Of a stretch of DNA of 64,000 nucleotides, positions 32,790 to 39,682 are shown one piece after another. Numbering within the stretch: position 1 is the first letter of the stretch; every line of letters begins with the position of its first letter. The position numbers and the translations under genes were made by a program. The notes beneath the pieces are model-generated. The model was not told the DNA's origin. It ran no database searches and was given only the letters and a program-made list of their open reading frames with translations. The stretch is taken from NCBI RefSeq assembly GCF_900109095.1, contig NZ_FNYZ01000002.1, forward strand, positions 186,001 through 250,000, in the 5' to 3' direction. This stretch comes from Sphingobium sp. AP50 (lineage in GTDB: Bacteria; Pseudomonadota; Alphaproteobacteria; Sphingomonadales; Sphingomonadaceae).

Positions 32790-33742
32790 GCCCGTGCCTC
32801 CTGCTGCCGATAGAGCGACGCGAGCGTCCGTTCCACCAGCAGCTTTTTGAAGTCATTATGATGGGTCGTGCGGGCGCCAGCGAGGGCAGCCTCCGCCACG
32901 GCTTTTGGCCCCCGCCTTGCCGCCGCATCCGCCGCCGCCACGCGCCAGGGCTTGGCCCCAATGCCGCCAAAGGCGAAGCGCGCCGTGCCGTCCTTGCCGA
33001 ATATCGCCGCCACCGATACCAGCGCAAAGGCATAGGAGGTGCGGTCGCGAACCTTGCGATAGACATGGGTGCCGCCGATCGGCTTTGGCAGGGTGACGGC
33101 TGTGATCATTTCGCCCGGTTTCAGCAGCGTTTCCCGCTGCGGCGTGTCGCCGGGCAGCAGGTGGAAGTCGGCGATCGGGATGGACCGTGTCGCGCCATTC
33201 GCATCGATCGTGTCGACTGCGCTGTCCAGCAGGCGCATCGCTACCGCCATGTCGCTGGGATGCTGGGCGATGCAGGCGTCGCTGACGCCCAATATGGCGA
33301 GGCTACGGCTCATCCCCTGCATCGCGCCGCAGCCGCTGCCGGGCTGACGCTTGTTGCAGGGCATGCGCGTGTCGTAGAAATAGGGGCAGCGCGTCCGTTG
33401 CAGCAGATTGCCGCCGGTCGTCGCCTTGTTGCGGAGCTGCCCGGACGCCCCGGCCACCAGTGCGCGACTGAGCACCGCATAGTCGCGCCGCACCCGCCTG
33501 TCGGCGGCAAGGTCCGTATTGCGGACCAGCGCGCCGATCCGCAACCCGCCCTCCGGCGTCTCCTCGATCCGGTCGAGGCCAAGATGGTTGACGTCGATCA
33601 GATGGGTCGGCGTTTCGATCTGCAATTTCATCAGGTCGAGCAGGTTGGTGCCGCCCGCGATGAAGCGCGCGCCCTGTACGGAAGCCGCCGCCTTCGCCGC
33701 CGCCTGTACGCTGGTGGCACGTTCATAAGTAAAGGGCTTCAT
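32786..33742 (-). CDS. paoB: Aldehyde oxidoreductase, FAD-binding subunit PaoB-like
   Basis: 318 residues from the ATG at 33742, inside the ATGA overlap with paoA; a longer frame to 33955 is a shadow of paoA. The FAD domain shows [19 protein letters not shown] and [34 protein letters not shown]. The extra cysteines (RCPYF, MPCNK, GSGCG) are those that bind a 4Fe-4S cluster in the PaoB branch and are absent from xanthine dehydrogenase. The C-terminal domain contains [20 protein letters not shown]. It accepts electrons from the Mo centre through the 2Fe-2S clusters. Confidence 0.93.
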   Translation of the reverse strand: MKPFTYERATSVQAAAKAAASVQGARFIAGGTNLLDLMKLQIETPTHLIDVNHLGLDRIEETPEGGLRIGALVRNTDLAADRRVRRDYAVLSRALVAGASGQLRNKATTGGNLLQRTRCPYFYDTRMPCNKRQPGSGCGAMQGMSRSLAILGVSDACIAQHPSDMAVAMRLLDSAVDTIDANGATRSIPIADFHLLPGDTPQRETLLKPGEMITAVTLPKPIGGTHVYRKVRDRTSYAFALVSVAAIFGKDGTARFAFGGIGAKPWRVAAADAAARRGPKAVAEAALAGARTTHHNDFKKLLVERTLASLYRQQEARA

Positions 33743-34371
33743 GCCGTCTTCTCCCCTGCCACGTCGCGCATGGCGGCGATGATGTTGGGATAGGCGGCGC
33801 AGCGACAGATATTGCCGCTCATCCGCTCGCGCAGTTCCGCATCGCTGAGCGCTACGTCGTCCAGATCCTGCGTGACATGGCTGGGGATGCCGGCCGCGAT
33901 CTCCTCCAGCACCGATACCGCCGAACAAATCTGCCCCGGCGTGCAGTAACCGCACTGATAGCCATCATGGACGATGAAGGCCTTCTGCATCGGATGCAGC
34001 GCCTCGGGCGTGCCCAGCCCCTCGATCGTCGTCACCGTCTCGCCATCATGCATCACCGCCAGCGTCAGGCAGCTGTTGATCCGACGTCCTTCCACAATGA
34101 CGGTGCAGGCGCCGCACTGGCCATGGTCGCAGCCCTTCTTGGTGCCAGTCAGGTGCAGATGTTCACGCAGCGCGTCGAGCAGGCTGGTGCGGGGATCAAG
34201 CTGGAGATGGACCTCACGGCCGTTGACGGTCAGTTCCACCGGCATCATGGCTTTGACTCCGCTATTTGGGGAGGGCGCTGTGGCGGAGGCGGCGGACAGG
34301 GCCGGCGCGGCGGCGGCGATGACAGCGCTGCCCTGCAACAGGCCGCGGCGCGTCAGTGAATCGGACGACAT
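33739..34371 (-). CDS. paoA: Aldehyde oxidoreductase, 2Fe-2S subunit PaoA-like with Tat signal
   Basis: 210 residues from the ATG at 34371; longer frames upstream lack a ribosome site. The signal [20 protein letters not shown] is a twin-arginine type, sending the folded PaoABC complex to the periplasm. The plant-type 2Fe-2S domain has [25 protein letters not shown] and the second domain has [15 protein letters not shown] and [13 protein letters not shown], the eight cysteines expected. It is the first gene of paoABC. No copy of the PQQ-regulon site is seen upstream, so control may be separate. Confidence 0.94.
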   Translation of the reverse strand: MSSDSLTRRGLLQGSAVIAAAAPALSAASATAPSPNSGVKAMMPVELTVNGREVHLQLDPRTSLLDALREHLHLTGTKKGCDHGQCGACTVIVEGRRINSCLTLAVMHDGETVTTIEGLGTPEALHPMQKAFIVHDGYQCGYCTPGQICSAVSVLEEIAAGIPSHVTQDLDDVALSDAELRERMSGNICRCAAYPNIIAAMRDVAGEKTA

Positions 34372-34727
34372 GTCTGTTCTTCCCTGCGATTGAGCGGCCT
34401 GCTTATTTTTGGCCCGCTGGCTGCTGTTCATTACGAAGGGCGGCGCCAAATGATCCCGCCGCAACGGATAAGAATACAGATTAGCAGATGGACGGCGCGC
34501 GCCAAGCGGCGCTTTTTCACGACGGGAAGCTTGCGATTCGCCGAGCGGCGGGACAGCGCCCACCTGAAGCTCATTTTCCGTGCCCTGCTAAAGTGCCGAA
34601 AAGTCGGGATTTTGGCGATCCGGGAAGAGGATTTCATTTTTCTGCAATTCTGCCCCTTGCCGATTTGGGAAAGCCTTGCTAGTTGGCCGCCACCCGCCGA
34701 GAGAGGTACACTCTTCCGGCCGCCCGA
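34372..34727. other. Intergenic region between paoA and the tRNA-Gly pair
   Basis: 356 bases without a gene I can support. An open frame on the plus strand at 34390-34737 runs into the first tRNA and has no ribosome site, so I treat it as chance. The left side should hold the paoA promoter. TTGCCG at 34657-34662 followed 15-17 bases later by a GCTAGT/TAGTTG-type element could be the tRNA promoter, but this is weak. Confidence 0.5.
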
Positions 34728-34802
34728 GCGGGCGTAGCTCAGTGGTAGAGCACAACCTTGCCAAGGTTGGGGTCGAGGGTTCGAATCCCTTCGCCCGCTC
34801 CA
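34728..34802 (+). tRNA. tRNA-Gly (anticodon GCC), copy 1
   Basis: Acceptor stem GCGGGCG pairs with CGCCCGC, the D arm has TAGCTCAGTGGTAGAGC, the anticodon stem ACCT/AGGT encloses TTGCCAA with anticodon GCC, and the T arm reads GGGTTCGAATCCC. Discriminator T and an encoded CCA end the gene. It reads GGC and GGU glycine codons. Confidence 0.97.
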
Positions 34803-34853
34803 GTTTTTGCCGATTGGCCACATTCGCCGAAGATGTGTCTTTCGGCCGCCCGA

Positions 34854-34928
34854 GCGGGCGTAGCTCAGTGGTAGAGCACAACCTTGCCAAGGTTGGGGTC
34901 GAGGGTTCGAATCCCTTCGCCCGCTCCA
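34854..34928 (+). tRNA. tRNA-Gly (anticodon GCC), copy 2
   Basis: Sequence identical to copy 1 over all 75 bases, 126 bases further on. The bases before it (TCGGCCGCCCGA) also repeat those before copy 1 (CCGGCCGCCCGA), and both are followed by CAGTTTT, so the unit including flanks has been duplicated in tandem. Confidence 0.97.
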
Positions 34929-35075
34929 GTTTTCATCGACCTGCACGACAGACACCGGCCATCCGGCCTGTCTTGCCTGGTATCCCACCCCTGCGCATGA
35001 AAGGTCGACCGGCGATGCTGCTGCCTTCATGAGGCTAGGCGTGGCGGATCATTCTCCACCACGCCCGATTCGTCA

Positions 35076-36584
35076 TCACTTCTGTCTGATGACCAGCGTC
35101 TTTCCGGCATAGCGGGCCGGGGCAATGTTACGCACCGTCTGTAGCTTGCGTCCCATGCGGCTCATCCAGGTCACCTCGACCGTCACGGCATCCATCGACT
35201 TCAGACCGAAATGTAGCGGCGTGGCATTTTCCGAATTATAGCCGTCACCGGTGGAAAGCTGGCGCGTGGCCAATATCTTGCCCGCCTTGTCATACAGGCG
35301 CACTTCCGCCCCCATGCGGGTGAAGCGCCCCTTCGCATCGAGCAACGTCACCGACAGGCTGCGCTTTGCCGCCGCCCGGTCCAGATCATTGTGGAACAGG
35401 AAGTGCCCGCCCTGACTGGTGTAACCGCGCATGACCGACAGGTCGAGCGCGCCATCGCGGTCATAATCGACCCATTGCACGCCATGATCGCCGACATTCA
35501 GCTTCGACGTTTCGGTCAGAACCTGCCGGAACCCCTTGCCACCTTCATTGTGGAACAAGCTGTCCCTGGGCTGCTGCTGGTCACGCGGACCATGATAGGA
35601 GGTGACATAGAGGTCGAGGAAGCCGTCATTGTCATAATCGCCCCATGCGGCGCCGACGGCGTGATTGTCTATCCCCACGCCCATTGCCCCGGCAACGTTG
35701 GTAAAGCTGCCGTCGCCATTATTATGGTAGAGCGTGTTCACGCCATAATTGGGCACGAACAGGTCGAGAAAGCCGTCATTGTCATAGTCGCCAACGGCGC
35801 AGCCGACCCCGCCTTCCTCCTTGGTCCGTCCCGGATTGTCCATGCCCAGCGCAGGCGCGACATCGGTAAAGCTGCCGTCGCCATTGTTGCGCCAGAGCGC
35901 ATCCGTTGCGCCCGACTGGTTGGCCAGGAAGACATCGAGAAAGCCGTCGCGATTATAATCGAACCAGCAGGCCCCGACCGTGGGCCGCGAGTCCGACACG
36001 CCAGTCCCCGCCGAAACCTGGACGAACTTGCCCTTGTCGTTGCGATAGAGACTGTTCGGGCCGATCCGGTTCGTGGCATAGACGTCCAGATCGCCATCAT
36101 TGTCATAATCGACCCAACTGGTCTGACGCGCTGACCGGTTGGGAATGGTCAGCCCGATTTCGGGCGCGACATTGGCGAATCTCTTGCCGCCGTCATTGTG
36201 GAAGACCAGACTGAGTTCCCCCGGCTGTGTCGCCCCGCCCAGCAGGTCGACCCAGCCATCGCCATCATAGTCGCCCCAGGCGACGCCGCGCATTTCCGGC
36301 CCCGATGTCGGCAGGCCCAGTTGCGGCCCGACATTGACGAACCGGCCATTGTCGTTGCGATAGAGACGGATGTCGCCGCCCTTGAGCGACACGGCGAGAT
36401 CGAGATCGCCATCATTGTCGAAATCCGCCCAGCTATTGGACAGCGATCCGGCAATGGCGAAGTCGCCCGGCTGGACCGAGGTGAAGGCCGGCTCGACTGG
36501 CGATGGGGCATCCTGCGCCGTCGCCGGCTGACACAGCAGCATCAGCGGCAGGATATAACAAAGCGTCCGATTCAGCGATGGCAT
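35076..36584 (-). CDS. FG-GAP/ASPIC-UnbV repeat protein (CRTAC1 family), exported
   Basis: 502 residues from the ATG at 36584 (MPSLNRTLCYILPLMLLCQP, signal peptide to TAQ), behind AAGGGGGAAG. At least seven repeats contain a calcium-binding-like loop, for example DFDNDGDLDLAV, DYDGDGWVDLL, DYDNDGDLDVYATN, DYNRDGFLDVFLAN, DYDNDGFLDLFVPN, DYDNDGFLDLYV and DYDRDGALDLSV, forming a beta-propeller. The C-terminus (about 425-500) is an ASPIC/UnbV domain with LSTGDGYNSENATPLHFGLK. Such proteins are extracytoplasmic, often paired with TonB systems; the reaction is unknown. It follows the MHS transporter by 20 bp, so they form one operon. Confidence 0.9.
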   Translation of the reverse strand: MPSLNRTLCYILPLMLLCQPATAQDAPSPVEPAFTSVQPGDFAIAGSLSNSWADFDNDGDLDLAVSLKGGDIRLYRNDNGRFVNVGPQLGLPTSGPEMRGVAWGDYDGDGWVDLLGGATQPGELSLVFHNDGGKRFANVAPEIGLTIPNRSARQTSWVDYDNDGDLDVYATNRIGPNSLYRNDKGKFVQVSAGTGVSDSRPTVGACWFDYNRDGFLDVFLANQSGATDALWRNNGDGSFTDVAPALGMDNPGRTKEEGGVGCAVGDYDNDGFLDLFVPNYGVNTLYHNNGDGSFTNVAGAMGVGIDNHAVGAAWGDYDNDGFLDLYVTSYHGPRDQQQPRDSLFHNEGGKGFRQVLTETSKLNVGDHGVQWVDYDRDGALDLSVMRGYTSQGGHFLFHNDLDRAAAKRSLSVTLLDAKGRFTRMGAEVRLYDKAGKILATRQLSTGDGYNSENATPLHFGLKSMDAVTVEVTWMSRMGRKLQTVRNIAPARYAGKTLVIRQK

Positions 36585-36604
36585 GGGCTTCTTCCCCCTT
36601 CTCT

Positions 36605-37942
36605 TCAGATTTGGCTGGTTTTGCGCGTATCGGGCATGCGCAGATAGACGATCAGCGACACGGCAATCATCGCGGTGACATACCAGTAGAAGCCACCTTC
36701 CATCCCCGCCTGCTTCATCCAGAGCGCGGCATATTCGGCGGTGCCGCCGAACAGCGTGTTGGCAAGGGCATAGGGCAAGGCGACGCCCAGAGCCCGGATA
36801 TTGGCCGGGAACAGTTCCGCCTTCACAATGGCATTGATCGACGTGTAGCCAGTGACGATCACCAAACCGGCCAGCACCAGCAGGAAGGCGCTGAAGGAGG
36901 ATGTGACGCTTTCCAGCGCGGTGAAGATCGCCGTGGTGAACAGCACGCCGCTGACGCCGAACCCAATGAGCAGCGGCTTGCGTCCGATCCGGTCGGACAG
37001 CCACCCCGCCATGGGTTGCAGGAGCATGTAGATGAACAGCGCCGACGCCATGATGGCGGTCGCGGTCTGGCGGCCGAACCCAGCACTGTTGACCAGGAAT
37101 TTCTGCATATAGGTGCTGTAGGCATAGAAGGCGAGCGTGCCGCCGGCGGTCAACGCCATCACCAACAACACTTCGCGCGGATGCCGGCGGATGAGATTCC
37201 ACCCGCTCGACTGCGGCTGTTCCTTCACTGCCGCGCTTTCTGCGAACGCTTCGGTTTCCTTGAGGCCCCGGCGAAGGCGATAGACGCCAATGGCCATCAC
37301 CCCGCCAATGACGAAGGGCACGCGCCAACCCCAGCTTTCCAGTTGATGTTCGGTCAGGAACAATTGGAGCAGCAGCAGCACGCACAGCGCCAGCAACTGC
37401 CCTGCGATCAACGTCACATATTGAAAGCTGGAAAAGAAACCGCGCTGGTCGCTCTGCGCCATTTCCGACAGATAGGTGGCGCTGGCGCCATATTCGCCGC
37501 CGATCGACAGCCCCTGTATCAGCCGCGCGAACAGCAGCAGCACCGGCGCGGCGACCCCGATCGTGCCATAGCTGGGGATCGCCGCGATCATCAGCGATCC
37601 GCCCGCCATCATCATCACCGACAGGGTCAGCCCGGCCTTGCGCCCCCGGCGGTCGGCATAGATGCCCATCGCCCAGGCACCGATCGGCCGCATGAGGAAA
37701 CCGACGGCGAAAATCGCCGCCGCGTTCAGCAACTGCGCCGTGCTGTCGTCCGAGGGGAAGAAGATCGGCGCGAAATAGAGGGTGAAGGCCGAATAGACAT
37801 ACCAGTCATACCATTCGATCATATTGCCGATCGATCCGCCCAGAATCGACCGCAAGCGATCCTGGCGGGATATGGTGGTTTGCCCGGCCGTGCCGGAGGA
37901 GGGCGATAGTCTGGCTGACGCGAAAGAAGAAAGCTGATCCAT
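36605..37942 (-). CDS. MHS-family MFS transporter (alpha-ketoglutarate/dicarboxylate permease-like)
   Basis: 445 residues, twelve helices. The opening ILGGSIGNMIEWYDWYVYSAFTLYFAPIFFPS is the metabolite:H+ symporter family signature, followed by FLMRPIGAWAMGIYADRRGRKAGLTLSV and LIQGLSIGGEYGASATYLSEMA. These carriers import organic acids such as 2-oxoglutarate, proline betaine or shikimate with protons. It is the first gene of a unit with the FG-GAP protein, adjacent to the FecR/ECF/TonB receptor system. A carboxylate exposed by that receptor system is a possible substrate, but this is a guess. Confidence 0.9.
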   Translation of the reverse strand: MDQLSSFASARLSPSSGTAGQTTISRQDRLRSILGGSIGNMIEWYDWYVYSAFTLYFAPIFFPSDDSTAQLLNAAAIFAVGFLMRPIGAWAMGIYADRRGRKAGLTLSVMMMAGGSLMIAAIPSYGTIGVAAPVLLLFARLIQGLSIGGEYGASATYLSEMAQSDQRGFFSSFQYVTLIAGQLLALCVLLLLQLFLTEHQLESWGWRVPFVIGGVMAIGVYRLRRGLKETEAFAESAAVKEQPQSSGWNLIRRHPREVLLVMALTAGGTLAFYAYSTYMQKFLVNSAGFGRQTATAIMASALFIYMLLQPMAGWLSDRIGRKPLLIGFGVSGVLFTTAIFTALESVTSSFSAFLLVLAGLVIVTGYTSINAIVKAELFPANIRALGVALPYALANTLFGGTAEYAALWMKQAGMEGGFYWYVTAMIAVSLIVYLRMPDTRKTSQI

Positions 37943-37974
37943 CCCCGTTGATACGGGCGGCCGGCGCCATTCTG

Positions 37975-38991
37975 CTAATCGCCGTTGGCAGAAACCAATA
38001 TTATCGAATTGTCGCTGCCCGGCACGGCCCGAATGGCAAAGCCGCTTTCCAGCGCATCGACGAAATCCTGCGACCGGTCGAGCCGGAAGGCGCCGCCCAC
38101 GCGCAGACTGGCGATTTCCGGATCGCCGATGACCAGCGGCGTCGCGCGATATCGGTTGAACTCTTCGACCGCCTGCGCCAGCGTATCGCCTTCAAATTCC
38201 ACCATGCCGTCCTGCCAGGCGATGCGCTGCTTGATCTTGGCCGGTTCCAAATGGGTAACGGCGATGCTGCCGCTACGCACGGCGGCACTGCGGCCGCTCT
38301 CGATCCGTCGCACGGCGGAATCGCCGTTGCGCACCGCAACGATCCCCTCGATCACTGTCAGTTCGGTCACGTCCGCCCGCAGGCGCACATTGAACATGGT
38401 GCCGACCGCGCGCACCAGCGTCCCGTCCGCATTCACGATAAACGGCCGTTTTGTGTCATGCGCCACATCGAAACGCGCTTCGCCCCGCAGCAGCTTGATG
38501 GACCGCATATCATCGCGCAGGGCGACCTCGACCGAACTGTTGGTGTTGAGGTGGATCAGCGATCCGTCGGCCAGGCGCACCGTGCGGGTTTCGCCAAGCG
38601 CCGTGCGATAATGGTCGACCGTGTCGAACAGCCGCAGGGCGACGGTAGAGGCCACGCCAATGGCTGCGGCGGCCGTCGCCAGACCGACGAGCAGACGGCG
38701 CCTGCCGATCAGCGGCCTTGCTTCCGCCTGCGCAATGACGGCCTGCGGTGCGGGGGCCTCATCCTGGCTGGCCGGCAGTTCGTTCAGCCGTTCGGCCAGT
38801 TCCCATCCGGCCTCTGCCTTGGCAAAGGCGAAGCCATGGGCCGGGTTTTCCGCTACCCACGCATAGGCCGCGTTCCAGTCATCGGCCGCGTCGCTCGCCC
38901 GCGCCTTCAGATACAGGCGCGCCGCTTCGGCCTCGATCGCCTGCATGTCCTGTGCGCTTGTGTAGCGACCAACCAAATCCGGAACCCTCAA
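37975..38991 (-). CDS. FecR-type anti-sigma factor
   Basis: 338 residues. An N-terminal DUF4880-like helical region (about 15-70, with DDWNAAYAWVAENPAHGFAFAKAEAGWE) binds the sigma factor; one membrane helix is near 100-120 (LLVGLATAAAAIGVASTVAL). The periplasmic FecR domain has GETRTVRLADGSLIHLNTNSSVEVALRDDMRSIKLLRGEARFDVAHDTKRPFIV and a C-terminal DUF4974/STN-like part ending DNSIILV. It transmits a signal from the TonB receptor at 39683 to the ECF sigma factor. Its start overlaps the sigma gene by 113 bases; an internal ATG at 38946 would shorten this. Confidence 0.93.
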   Translation of the reverse strand: MRVPDLVGRYTSAQDMQAIEAEAARLYLKARASDAADDWNAAYAWVAENPAHGFAFAKAEAGWELAERLNELPASQDEAPAPQAVIAQAEARPLIGRRRLLVGLATAAAAIGVASTVALRLFDTVDHYRTALGETRTVRLADGSLIHLNTNSSVEVALRDDMRSIKLLRGEARFDVAHDTKRPFIVNADGTLVRAVGTMFNVRLRADVTELTVIEGIVAVRNGDSAVRRIESGRSAAVRSGSIAVTHLEPAKIKQRIAWQDGMVEFEGDTLAQAVEEFNRYRATPLVIGDPEIASLRVGGAFRLDRSQDFVDALESGFAIRAVPGSDNSIILVSANGD

Positions 38992-39520
38992 ACTGACCGA
39001 TGGCCTGCATTATCTTCACGGCTGCGCGCGTCAAATGCTTGTCTACCGTAAAGACGGATAGCTCCATCTCCTCTGCTATCTCCTTCACGGATTTTCCATG
39101 AACCCGGCGCATTATGAAGGCCCGGCGACATTGCTGCGGCAATGTGTCGAGAATAGCCTGAAGATGACGCAACTCGTCGCGCGCCTGTAAGGCTTCTTCG
39201 GTCGAATTGTCGACCTGAAGCATGTCGAGTTCGGCGACAAGTTCCAGCGAAACGATCTTTTCCCGCCGCGCTTCATCGATCAGCAGGTTACGGGCAATCT
39301 GGAAGAGAAATGCCTTGCCGCTATGCGTGCGGTGAATGTCACCGTTCGCATAAGCGCGGGTCATGCATTCGGCCACCAGATCGTCCACATCATGGCTGCG
39401 CGATACGATGCGGCGCAAGCGCGATCGCAATGCCCCTTCATGCGGCAGGATCGCCTGCTTGAACCAATCCAGCCTTGCCCTGATCGATTCCACGTTCACG
39501 CTGTTCCCCTGTTTCCCCAT
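38879..39520 (-). CDS. ECF sigma factor (FecI-like)
   Basis: 213 residues. Region 2 contains DVDDLVAECMTRAYANGD and AFLFQIARNLLIDEARR; region 4 contains LPQQCRRAFIMRRVHGKSVKEIAEEMELSVFTVDKHLTRAAVKIM, a FecI-type recognition helix. The catalytic core ends near residue 170; the last 40 residues (GSGFGWSLHKRTGHAGDRGR and on) are encoded within the fecR overlap and are Arg/Gly-rich, so may be dispensable. The gene is divergent from the receptor gene at 39683, the classic iron-starvation or surface-signalling arrangement. Confidence 0.92.
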   Translation of the reverse strand: MGKQGNSVNVESIRARLDWFKQAILPHEGALRSRLRRIVSRSHDVDDLVAECMTRAYANGDIHRTHSGKAFLFQIARNLLIDEARREKIVSLELVAELDMLQVDNSTEEALQARDELRHLQAILDTLPQQCRRAFIMRRVHGKSVKEIAEEMELSVFTVDKHLTRAAVKIMQAIGQFEGSGFGWSLHKRTGHAGDRGRSGAPVSEGAGERRGR

Positions 39521-39682
39521 CTCTCCCGTTTCGCCCTCATCCCCGTGACCGCAAAACAGGGCACCCCGATAGCCCGAGCGCCGGGGTCACAAAAATGAGA
39601 TATTTTTAAGCGTCGTTAGCAGAAACGCGATCCGCCTCCGTATCCACCACTGAGATTTCAAATATTTCACGGGGGGTAATAG

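Noticed and set aside
34390..34737. Open frame between paoA and tRNA-Gly
   Set aside because: Runs into the tRNA, no Shine-Dalgarno and no recognisable protein pattern.
34728..34928. Attachment-site duplication by an integrating element
   Set aside because: Both tRNA copies are complete and only 51 bases separate them; no integrase or foreign DNA lies between.
36503..37909. 468-codon open frame on the plus strand
   Set aside because: Antisense of the MHS transporter with low-complexity His/Gln/Arg composition; no domain visible.
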